Shown in pieces: positions 1-5,843 of a stretch of DNA of 11,124 bases (its first letter is position 1; each line of letters begins with the position of its first letter). The DNA is from Patescibacteria group bacterium (GTDB lineage Bacteria; Patescibacteriota; Doudnabacteria; UBA920). The stretch spans positions 8,041-19,164 of the forward strand of contig JAMCYA010000051.1 in the NCBI GenBank assembly GCA_023473845.1, read 5' to 3'. The notes below the pieces were generated by a model. The model searched no databases. It was not told the DNA's origin and was given only the letters and a program-made list of their open reading frames with translations. A program made the translations under genes and the position numbers.

Positions 1-1056
1 GCGCCCCGGTTGCAAGTGCGGCCGCCGCCGGAGCCCAAGTCTGTGGGAGCCGTAAGCGAACCGTAAATGAGAGCACTAGTGGGCGCGGCAGCTGCATCGC
101 TATAGCCGCCCAGGCCGCCGTAAGAGCCGCCACTACCTTCCGTGCCCGTAGTCGTAGGCCCGGCGCCCGGACCTTGGCCAATACGGTAGCCCTTGCCGTC
201 CGCATTAATAGAGCCTCCGGCATTAATAACCAAATTGCCGTTTATGGCCCAGTTTATTTTATTCAAGCTGGGGCTGCCGGTAATAGCTACATCATTATTC
301 CAATGAGTTAGCGTGCCATTGACCGTCAGGTTATTGTAGGTTCTTGTCGCATTCGGCACATTGAAAATCAGCTTGGAGCCGGCTGGCACTGTCAAATCCT
401 GATTTTGGGCCAGCACAGCTAGCGTGCCGTTGGAGTCCTGGAGCATGCCGCCGGTCCAGTTTAAAACCGCATAAGCCAATGCAGTCCCTGCCCTCGCGTC
501 ATACAGGCCATTACCGCTAATACTTACGTTAGAAGCGCTAAGCGTGCTGTTGCCCAAAAAAACGCCAGCTGAATTTTTTACACCCAGCGTGCCTAGGGTT
601 GAAGTCGAAGCCAACGGAGTCAGCCCCAAAACCGTTTCGCTGCTCCCGCCCAGGTTGTTGTTGTCGATGATTAAGTCGCCATTGCCCTGAGCCGCTGACT
701 TTTTGTAGATTGTGCCCGCGCCTGCGTATCGGGTGATTGAGCTATACCTTACGCCCCCTCCAAAGCTCTGGTAATTAAGGCTGGAGGTGTCTGTCATGTA
801 ATACACGGCTACGCGGCCGCCCGAACCGCCCATGTAACTACCCGCGCCACTGCCGTTAGCTGCAATCATGCCGCTGCCGGTAAGTGCGCCTGTGGTTAAG
901 TATACGCTGCCGCCCGCGCCGCTGCCGGGATCCCAGCACTGGTCAATCGGTTCGGAAGAACTGCCGTTAGCTGACAAGGAACCGTTGATGGTGGTCGTAC
1001 CGGAAACTGTAAACTGGATTGCCCCGCCGCCCCAGAGGCCGGTATCGGAACTGGCT
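1..1056 (-). repeat. Long tandem repeat, unit A (352 codons)
   Basis: This is the most C-terminal unit visible. It aligns in frame with 1057-2115. Bases 1-88 are identical to 1057-1144, 160-254 to 1213-1307, and 616-738 to 1675-1797. Bases 304-461 match 1363-1520 with two differences. The stretches between these blocks differ strongly. The unit has the same two cysteine motifs (RTCNRGA and DQCW) as unit B. Confidence 0.9.
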
Positions 1057-2771
1057 GCGCCCCGGTTGCAAGTGCGGCCGCCGCCGGAGCCCAAGTCTGT
1101 GGGAGCCGTAAGCGAACCGTAAATGAGAGCACTAGTGGGCGCGGGTCCGTCACCCACTGCGCCTAAGCCGCCGTAAGAACCGCCAGTACCTTTAGTATTT
1201 GTAGTGGTGAGTCCGGCGCCCGGACCTTGGCCAATACGGTAGCCCTTGCCGTCCGCATTAATAGAGCCTCCGGCATTAATAACCAAATTGCCGTTTATGG
1301 CCCAGTTAAGCTTGGTAAGCCCTGCGGCAGGAGTGGCTGTAACCGCTGAATCATTGTAAGCGTGAGTTAGCGTGCCATTGACCGTCAGGTTATTGTAGGT
1401 TCTTGTCGCATTCGGCACATTGAAAATCAGCTTGGAGCCGGCTGGCACTGTCAGATCCTGATTTTGGGCCAGCACAGCCAGCGTGCCGTTGGAGTCCTGG
1501 AGCATGCCGCCGGTCCAGTTCAGGCTGGTGTAGTTCAGTGTAGTCGAAGGCAGCACATCGTAAAAAGCATTGCCCGTAATGCTGGCATTAGTAACAGTCA
1601 GGCTAGGTACTGTCAAAAAAATGCTTGCGGAATTTTTTATGCTGAAATTAACAAAAGGCGTATTAGTGGTAATTGGAGTCAGCCCCAAAACCGTTTCGCT
1701 GCTCCCGCCCAGGTTGTTGTTGTCGATGATTAAGTCGCCATTGCCCTGAGCCGCTGACTTTTTGTAGATTGTGCCCGCGCCTGCGTATCGGGTGATTCCG
1801 TTAATTTTGGCGGCACCTCCGAAGCTTTGCACCTTTACACTTGAAGCGTCGGCAGCATAGTAAATTGCCACGCGGCCACCCGAACCGCCCATGTAGCTGT
1901 TTGCGCTGCCGCCGTTGGTGGAAATTGTTCCATTACCCGTCAAAGTGCCGGTGGTAAGATAAACACTCCCCCCTGAACCAGAACCCGGATTCCAGCACTG
2001 GTCAATCGGTTCGGAAGAACTGCCGTTAGCTGATATAACCCCATTCAAGTTTATCGAGCCAACAACGGATAATTTGATTGCCCCGCCGCCCCAGAGGCCG
2101 GTATCGGAACTGGCTGCGCCCCGGTTGCAAGTGCGGCCGCCGCCGGAGCCCAAGTCTGTGGGAGCCATAAGCGAACCGTAAATGAGAGCACTAGTGGGCG
2201 CGGGTCCGTCACCCACTGCGCCTAAGCCGCCGTAAGAACCGCCAGTACCCGCTGTACCTGTGGTTGTTGGCCCAGCACCAAAGCCCTGGCCAACGTAAAA
2301 ACCTTTTCCGTCTGCACTGATGCTTCCATTAATGTTCGCATTGCCTCCGACGGAAAGATTAATCCTGCCAAGAACTGCGGCGGTCCCTGCGGTATGGGTA
2401 ATCTGTGCTGCTGTGTATATGGTCAAGTCGTTTGCAATCAAAACCGGTCCTGCAGAAATAGCGTCATAATTAAATACCAGAACAGAGGCCACGTTTCCCG
2501 CAACCGTGCCCAAGCTTAAAGAGCTGACCGAGGTCGGGGCATTAACTTTTATAGTACTTGCAACACCAATAACAACATCGTCTGAGGCTGTCGGCACGAA
2601 CCCTGTGCTCCAGTTTGCTGCAGTTTCCCAGTTACCGTTACCCCCGTTTCCGGTCCAAAAAACCGAAGCAGCAAAAGTCGGATGGACAGATGTAGATAAT
2701 ATTCCTAAGCCAAAGACAAAAAGCCAGGCTAAATTCCGCAAGCCAAGCTTAACACCAAATCTTATATTCAT
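1..2771 (-). CDS. Large secreted repeat protein (N-terminal 923 codons, runs off left edge)
   Basis: The frame is open from the ATG at 2771 to base 1 without a stop, so the protein has at least 923 residues and its C-terminus is outside the window. Residues 1-34 look like a signal peptide: basic start (R4, K8, R12), hydrophobic core around 14-26, likely cleavage after TFA at 32-34. Residues 38-69 carry a W-T-G...NW...AANWS...P...DDVVIG pattern, known from autotransporter-like and beta-helix surface proteins. The rest is Gly/Ser/Thr/Asn-rich and built of about 352-residue units with motifs such as GGSYGGLG, RTCNRGA, DQCW, GGSGGRVA and YAGAGTIYKKS. An AAAAGG Shine-Dalgarno lies just upstream of the ATG. 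Inferred role: surface-exposed or secreted beta-solenoid, perhaps an adhesin. No enzymatic motif is seen. Exact function and membrane anchoring cannot be told from this part. Confidence 0.9.
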   Translation of the reverse strand, partial: MNIRFGVKLGLRNLAWLFVFGLGILSTSVHPTFAASVFWTGNGGNGNWETAANWSTGFVPTASDDVVIGVASTIKVNAPTSVSSLSLGTVAGNVASVLVFNYDAISAGPVLIANDLTIYTAAQITHTAGTAAVLGRINLSVGGNANINGSISADGKGFYVGQGFGAGPTTTGTAGTGGSYGGLGAVGDGPAPTSALIYGSLMAPTDLGSGGGRTCNRGAASSDTGLWGGGAIKLSVVGSINLNGVISANGSSSEPIDQCWNPGSGSGGSVYLTTGTLTGNGTISTNGGSANSYMGGSGGRVAIYYAADASSVKVQSFGGAAKINGITRYAGAGTIYKKSAAQGNGDLIIDNNNLGGSSETVLGLTPITTNTPFVNFSIKNSASIFLTVPSLTVTNASITGNAFYDVLPSTTLNYTSLNWTGGMLQDSNGTLAVLAQNQDLTVPAGSKLIFNVPNATRTYNNLTVNGTLTHAYNDSAVTATPAAGLTKLNWAINGNLVINAGGSINADGKGYRIGQGPGAGLTTTNTKGTGGSYGGLGAVGDGPAPTSALIYGSLTAPTDLGSGGGRTCNRGAASSDTGLWGGGAIQFTVSGTTTINGSLSANGSSSEPIDQCWDPGSGAGGSVYLTTGALTGSGMIAANGSGAGSYMGGSGGRVAVYYMTDTSSLNYQSFGGGVRYSSITRYAGAGTIYKKSAAQGNGDLIIDNNNLGGSSETVLGLTPLASTSTLGTLGVKNSAGVFLGNSTLSASNVSISGNGLYDARAGTALAYAVLNWTGGMLQDSNGTLAVLAQNQDLTVPAGSKLIFNVPNATRTYNNLTVNGTLTHWNNDVAITGSPSLNKINWAINGNLVINAGGSINADGKGYRIGQGPGAGPTTTGTEGSGGSYGGLGGYSDAAAAPTSALIYGSLTAPTDLGSGGGRTCNRG
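1057..2115 (-). repeat. Long tandem repeat, unit B (353 codons)
   Basis: This is the second full unit, one codon longer than unit A. It is bounded by the recurring motif that starts gcgccccggttgcaagtg at 1, 1057 and 2116. Small in-frame length differences lie in the variable segments: the offset to unit A is 1056, then 1053, then 1059. The insertions and deletions therefore preserve the frame, as expected for a translated repeat. Confidence 0.9.
2116..2345 (-). repeat. Partial repeat unit C at the N-terminal end of the array
   Basis: Bases 2116-2233 are nearly identical to the start of unit B; one difference in the shared motif changes a Thr codon to Met. Similarity then fades and is recognisable only at protein level as far as the ISADGKGFYVGQGFG segment, which corresponds to INADGKGYRIGQGPG in the other units. 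The array thus begins part-way through a unit after the signal peptide and entry motif. Confidence 0.75.
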
Positions 2772-2776
2772 TTTGA

Positions 2777-2782
2777 CCTTTT
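2777..2782 (-). promoter_or_regulatory. Shine-Dalgarno of the repeat protein
   Basis: The minus strand reads AAAAGG, then five bases, then ATG. It is one of the few recognisable ribosome binding sites in the window and supports the start at 2771. Confidence 0.55.
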
Positions 2783-2814
2783 ATTTCAAGTTAATAAATC
2801 GAACAGACACTTAA

Positions 2815-2820
2815 AGTATA
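2815..2820 (-). promoter_or_regulatory. Candidate -10 box for the repeat protein
   Basis: TATACT on the minus strand would give a leader of about 37 bases. No acceptable -35 lies 16-18 bases upstream (TATTTT at 17), so this is weak. Confidence 0.3.
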
Positions 2821-3140
2821 CCCCTTTTTATCTTATTAAAATAAGCGCTTTTTAATAATTTTCCGCTTTAAAAAAGATACTTTATATCAGATGCCGATAT
2901 AGTACTTTTTAAACATTGGCACCGATTAAGATTAAAAATACCACATTATCAACATCCACAAATCTTAAAATCAGTTGGAAAATTTTAGCTAATTTAAAAA
3001 ACAAAAACCTTTATTTTTTCGTAAAAAAATATTTGTGAAGCACTGTTAAACAACAACTTAGCAAAATCTATAGGCTTGCTTCAAAAGTTATCCACTAAAA
3101 AAACATAAAAAACGCTTGTGACAGGCCTGTGGGTTTCTAA

Positions 3141-3176
3141 CAAATAACACCATCCAACATTGGATGGTGTTATTTG
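3141..3176 (-). terminator. rnpB: 17-bp hairpin after rnpB, probable transcription terminator
   Basis: Bases 3141-3157 and 3160-3176 are perfectly complementary, formally a 17-bp stem with a two-base centre (in practice a 4-6 base loop). It directly follows the RNase P RNA 3' end. On the minus strand the 3' arm ends TTATTTG and is followed by TTAG, so there is no clean U-tract outside the stem. Termination is likely from stem strength and position, but a processing or boundary role is possible. Confidence 0.6.
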
Positions 3177-3512
3177 GCTTTAAGCAAACTCGTAAGCCGA
3201 ATTCTGTTTCTAAATAATCATCTATCTGGTTTTGCCGTTGCCGGCAAAATCAAGCAGCCTACCAAACTTGGCCTTGCACCCAGGTAAGGATTTGGCCGTT
3301 TCACCCCCCGCGTTACCACAGGGGTTCAGCCAGCCTTGCGGCTGGCTGGTTGTTATTTTTCAAAAACAACCGTCACTGTTCGCACCTCTAAGGTTACCCT
3401 CGGCGGGCGTTACCCGCTACCCCGTTGATAACTCTTAAGTGGTTATCAACCAAGTGTTCGGACTTTCCTCCCCATGAAATTCACAGGGCGATTATTCGAT
3501 TTGCTTAAAGCC
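3177..3512 (-). ncRNA. rnpB: RNase P RNA (catalytic RNA, about 336 nt, reduced type A)
   Basis: This is the RNA subunit of RNase P, which cuts the 5' leader from tRNA precursors. The universally conserved GAGGAAAGTCC block is at 3460-3471 and the ACAGAATTCGGCTTAC block at 3192-3207. P1 is a perfect helix pairing 3500-3512 with 3176-3188. P12 is a 9-bp stem capped by GCAA (3328-3349) and P18 an 8-bp stem capped by GCAA (3230-3249). The GTGAAACGG and GCAAGGCC/GGTAGGCTGCTTG elements are also present. Only about 20 bases separate GAAACGG from GCAAGGCC, and six bases separate GCAAGGCC from GGTAGGC, so P13-P14 and P15-P17 appear absent. The transcript start is placed at 3512, seven bases after the -10 box. 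The ends are good to a few bases. Confidence 0.95.
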
Positions 3513-3518
3513 GTAGAC

Positions 3519-3547
3519 ATTGTAGCAGGTTCTGCAACAAAAGTCAA
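3519..3547 (-). promoter_or_regulatory. rnpB: rnpB promoter
   Basis: The minus strand has TTGACT (3542-3547), 17 bases, then TACAAT (3519-3524), each one base from the sigma70 consensus. It starts ten bases after the stop codon of the SIMPL gene, so rnpB has its own promoter although it follows that gene closely. The predicted start falls on the first G of the P1 helix. Confidence 0.85.
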
Positions 3548-3556
3548 TGGGGTGAG

Positions 3557-4345
3557 TTATTTTACTTCAAAAGTCAGAGTCATGCTCTCTGTCACGTCCT
3601 GACTGCCTGGTTCGATATTTGGTGAGATTGATTTTGCAACAGCGTCCGAACCACCCCCGCCCATGCCGTACCCACCGTAATAAGGCATCGGACCCGAATC
3701 GCCCGTGCCTGCCTGAGAAACGCTGACCACTCTGCCTAAGGACAATCCGGAAACTTTGGCCAGTTCCTCTGCCCTGGCTTTCGCCTTTTCAATAGCCTGT
3801 GCCCTTGCGGTTTGTTTTAAATTGTCCGGATCATCAAAGCCTAAAGAAACACCGCTTATTTCGTTGGCACCCGCTTGCGTGGAATCGGCTAAAATTTTTG
3901 CCAAAACCTGTGTTGACTTGTCTACTCCTTTGACCTGCACCACAATGGTCTGTCTGGCTTCATAGCCCACGATGTCATTCTTGCCGTCTTTATAATTATA
4001 CTGGGGATAAATATTATTTAACTTTTTCAATTGCGAGGTGGAAATATCATCCTTAGATACTCCTTGCTGCTTAACAAAGTCGATAATCTTATTTACCTTC
4101 TTGCTGCTTTCGTCCTGTACCGCCGCCGAACTCGGGCCCTGGGTTACTACGCCAAGGTTAATGGTTGCCATGTCGGGCACGGCCTTGACCTTGCCTTCAG
4201 CCGTTACTGTCATGGTATTTTTGGGCACCCGGCCGCTGTACCTGTCTGCCAAATCCTGATACTTTGCCACGGCGGCAAGCGCCAAAAAAAGCATTAGCAG
4301 TACGGATACTCCGGCCACTGCCCATTTGGGAAAAACGTTTTCCAT
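3557..4345 (-). CDS. Membrane-anchored SIMPL-domain (DUF541) protein
   Basis: The protein has 262 residues. Residues 8-28 form a single N-terminal hydrophobic segment (membrane anchor or uncleaved signal), and from about 44 the chain reads as a SIMPL/DUF541 domain: TMTVTAEGKVKAVPDMATINLGV, then GYEARQTIVVQVKG at 127-140, then the ARAQAIEKAKARAEELAKVSG helix at 180-200. A Gly/Tyr-rich loop (residues 222-233) precedes a last beta strand ending TLTFEVK. The family (E. coli YggE, BP26) is periplasmic or extracytoplasmic; BP26 forms oligomeric channels and YggE is linked to oxidative stress, but molecular function is not settled. It lies alone between the rpsI terminator and rnpB. The ATG at 4345 has no clear Shine-Dalgarno sequence. 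Confidence 0.9.
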   Translation of the reverse strand: MENVFPKWAVAGVSVLLMLFLALAAVAKYQDLADRYSGRVPKNTMTVTAEGKVKAVPDMATINLGVVTQGPSSAAVQDESSKKVNKIIDFVKQQGVSKDDISTSQLKKLNNIYPQYNYKDGKNDIVGYEARQTIVVQVKGVDKSTQVLAKILADSTQAGANEISGVSLGFDDPDNLKQTARAQAIEKAKARAEELAKVSGLSLGRVVSVSQAGTGDSGPMPYYGGYGMGGGGSDAVAKSISPNIEPGSQDVTESMTLTFEVK

Positions 4346-4374
4346 ATATTTTATGCACTTAATTGTATATAAAC

Positions 4375-4404
4375 ATTATACGGCAAATGTAAAAAAAGTA
4401 ACAA
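4375..4404 (-). promoter_or_regulatory. Promoter of the SIMPL gene
   Basis: The minus strand has TTGTTA (4399-4404), 18 bases, then a perfect TATAAT (4375-4380). The -35 lies in the U-tract of the rpsI terminator. The predicted leader is about 25 bases. A second reading, TTTACA-N18-TATACA a few bases downstream, is possible. Confidence 0.65.
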
Positions 4405-4429
4405 AAAGCCTCCGGGATACCGGAGGCTT
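4391..4429 (-). terminator. Intrinsic terminator of the ribosomal protein operon
   Basis: A perfect 10-bp GC-rich stem (4406-4415 with 4420-4429) with a four-base loop is followed on the minus strand by TTTTTGTTAC and another seven T. It begins 16 bases after the rpsI stop codon. This is a textbook rho-independent terminator. Confidence 0.92.
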
Positions 4430-4445
4430 ATAAAAATAACAGGGA

Positions 4446-5033
4446 TTAACGCTTGGCCCACTGCGGGGAGCGGCGGGCTCTTTTCAAACCCGGCTTCTTT
4501 CTTTCCTTTTTGCGGTCATCGCGAGTCAAAAGTCCGTTCTTTTTTAACACTTTCCTGACTTCTTCGGATACTTTGGACAGGGCGATCGAAATGCCATGCT
4601 GGACAGCCTGGGCCTGGGAGTGCGGCCCGCCGCCTGTAACATTTGCTGTGAAATGGTATTCGGAACCCAAACCGGTCAGCTCAAAAGGCCTAAGCACGTC
4701 TTGCTGGTAGTATTCGTAAGAAAAAAAGTTTTTAAACGGTTTCTTATTAACCTGACTGTCCCCTTCGCCGGCAAAAAGCCTGACGTTCGCAATGGAAGTT
4801 TTGCGCCTGCCCGTGGAAAAAACATATTTACCCGCTGCCGGCGGCTGGTGGGCCAAGGCTGGCTTTTTAACAACTTCCACTTCCTTAGCATGCGTAACAG
4901 CCTCCGCTTTTACGGGGGCCTTCTTTACCGCGGATTTGGCGGCCGGAGCTTTCTTGGCAACCGTGCTTGTGGCGCGGGGCTTTCTGGCAGGCTTGTCTGC
5001 GGTGCTCTTGGAAGCTGTGCTTTTGGTAGTCAT
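4446..5033 (-). CDS. rpsI: 30S ribosomal protein S9 with a long basic N-terminal extension
   Basis: The protein has 195 residues against about 130 for typical S9. The conserved domain starts at about residue 69 with KYVFSTGRRKTSIANVRL, continues through the GGGPHSQAQAVQHGISIAL segment (134-152), and ends with RARRSPQWAKR, whose KR tail reaches the decoding centre and P-site tRNA. Residues 1-67 are a Lys/Ala/Pro/Thr-rich, low-complexity stretch like histone H1 tails, presumably disordered and RNA-binding. The ATG at 5033 is the only ATG before the conserved part. The gene is last in the operon, 16 bases after rplM, with the terminator immediately beyond. There is no clear Shine-Dalgarno sequence. 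The usual SGQAGAIRHGIARAL segment is replaced by a divergent version. Confidence 0.96.
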   Translation of the reverse strand: MTTKSTASKSTADKPARKPRATSTVAKKAPAAKSAVKKAPVKAEAVTHAKEVEVVKKPALAHQPPAAGKYVFSTGRRKTSIANVRLFAGEGDSQVNKKPFKNFFSYEYYQQDVLRPFELTGLGSEYHFTANVTGGGPHSQAQAVQHGISIALSKVSEEVRKVLKKNGLLTRDDRKKERKKPGLKRARRSPQWAKR

Positions 5034-5049
5034 ATCTGGTATTTAAAAA

Positions 5050-5469
5050 TTATTTAACCTTGTCGATTTTATAGTCATGTGCCTCCCCCTTAACCAGCTT
5101 CAGCCTGGCGATCATGGCCTTGCGGAACTTTACATCGTCCAACATGCTGAATACCGCCTTACGGAGAACCTCGGTCGGATTTTTCTGCATCACGGTTTTT
5201 ATAGCTGTCTTTCTAAGGCCTCCCAAATACCCCGAATGATGGTAATAGACTTTCTGGTCAAGCTTTCTACCAGTAAATTTCAGCTTGTCGGCGTTAATTG
5301 CCACCACGTAATCGCCCATGTCTAAATTCGGAGTAAAGTCACGCTTGTGCTTGCCTCTTAAAAAGTTGGCGATTGCGGAGGCCACGCGGCCCATCGACTG
5401 CTTGGAAGCGTCGACCTGGATCCACTGCCTGGGGGTGATTTTAGCTCTGCTGATTTTATGTGGTTTCAT
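5050..5469 (-). CDS. rplM: 50S ribosomal protein L13
   Basis: The protein has 139 residues, normal for the family. The sequence shows the L13 pattern WIQVDASKQSMGRVASAIANFLRGK (16-40), then FTPNLDMGDYVVAINADKLKFTGRK (45-69), YYHHSGYLGGLRK (75-87) and a shortened, diverged NPTEVLRKAVFSML segment (97-110) in place of the usual P..vl..aV.GMLP. L13 is an early-assembly protein of the large subunit binding 23S rRNA. It sits between rplQ (28 bases) and rpsI (16 bases), the standard rplM-rpsI pair fused onto the alpha operon. The start ATG follows the weak AGAAG. Confidence 0.97.
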   Translation of the reverse strand: MKPHKISRAKITPRQWIQVDASKQSMGRVASAIANFLRGKHKRDFTPNLDMGDYVVAINADKLKFTGRKLDQKVYYHHSGYLGGLRKTAIKTVMQKNPTEVLRKAVFSMLDDVKFRKAMIARLKLVKGEAHDYKIDKVK

Positions 5470-5497
5470 ACTTCTGACTTAACTGCTGATTAATTGA

Positions 5498-5842
5498 TTA
5501 CTCGACCAGTTCCAAAAGGGCTTTAGAGGCACCGGCTTTGGGATTGTTTAGTTTGGTCAAACGGGTGTAGCCGCCTTTTCTTTCCTTGTACTTGGGACCG
5601 AGAACTTCCATAAGTTTTTTTACTGCCATGGGCTGTAGCTTGCCAAGCAGCAGGCGGCGGGCATGCAAACTGCCCTCTTTGGATTTTGTCAGGCACTTTT
5701 CAGCGTAAGCTTTCACGCCTCTGGCATTGGCATAGCTCGTGACAATTTTCTCATACAAAAACAGCGAAGACGCCAGACTCTTTAACAACTTTCTCCTATG
5801 GTCATTGCCCTTACCGAGTTTTTTCTTCTTTTGATGCCTCAT
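5498..5842 (-). CDS. rplQ: 50S ribosomal protein L17
   Basis: The protein has 114 residues. It starts with the family's MRH and has an HRRKLLKSLASSLFLYEKI helix at 15-33, the TSYANARGVKAYAEKCLT segment at 35-52, LGPKYKERKGGYTRL at 81-95 and ALLELVE at the C-terminus, all at the positions expected for L17 on the large subunit near the exit tunnel. It begins only one base after the rpoA stop; the last rpoA codons (GGCAGG) give an AGG that may serve as ribosome binding site, suggesting translational coupling to rpoA as in the classic alpha operon. Confidence 0.97.
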   Translation of the reverse strand: MRHQKKKKLGKGNDHRRKLLKSLASSLFLYEKIVTSYANARGVKAYAEKCLTKSKEGSLHARRLLLGKLQPMAVKKLMEVLGPKYKERKGGYTRLTKLNNPKAGASKALLELVE

Positions 5843-5843
5843 A

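Larger units (their letters stand above)
2772..3140. other. AT-rich gap between rnpB and the repeat protein
   Basis: No coding sequence is supported on either strand here. The gap is strikingly A/T-rich with several A or T runs. It contains the leader and weak promoter signals of the repeat protein, two sequences one base away from the DnaA box TTATNCACA (TTATCAACA at 2946-2954 and TTATCCACT at 3088-3096), and a 10-base palindrome ACAGGCCTGT at 3121-3130. Nothing else is recognised. Confidence 0.6.

Noticed and set aside
868..1153. Short open frames on both strands inside the repeat array
   Set aside because: They overlap the long continuous minus-strand frame that matches between repeat units; the frames are incidental in GC-rich repeats.
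1..2233. Repeats as an insertion sequence or transposon
   Set aside because: The units keep one reading frame across all copies and their junctions, have no transposase and no terminal inverted repeats; they are internal protein repeats.
2506..2814. Plus-strand 102-codon frame across the start of the repeat protein
   Set aside because: It is antisense to the signal peptide and entry motif and runs into the AT-rich leader; there is no protein family resemblance.
3141..3176. CRISPR or attachment-site interpretation of the long palindrome
   Set aside because: A single copy, with no spaced repeats, integrase or cas genes; position right after rnpB favours a terminator or end-processing hairpin.
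3232..3438. 68-codon plus-strand frame
   Set aside because: It falls inside the RNase P RNA gene, whose conserved blocks and helices explain the sequence.
4596..5057. 153-codon plus-strand frame opposite rpsI
   Set aside because: It is a shadow of rpsI; the composition mirrors the Lys/Ala codons of the S9 tail.
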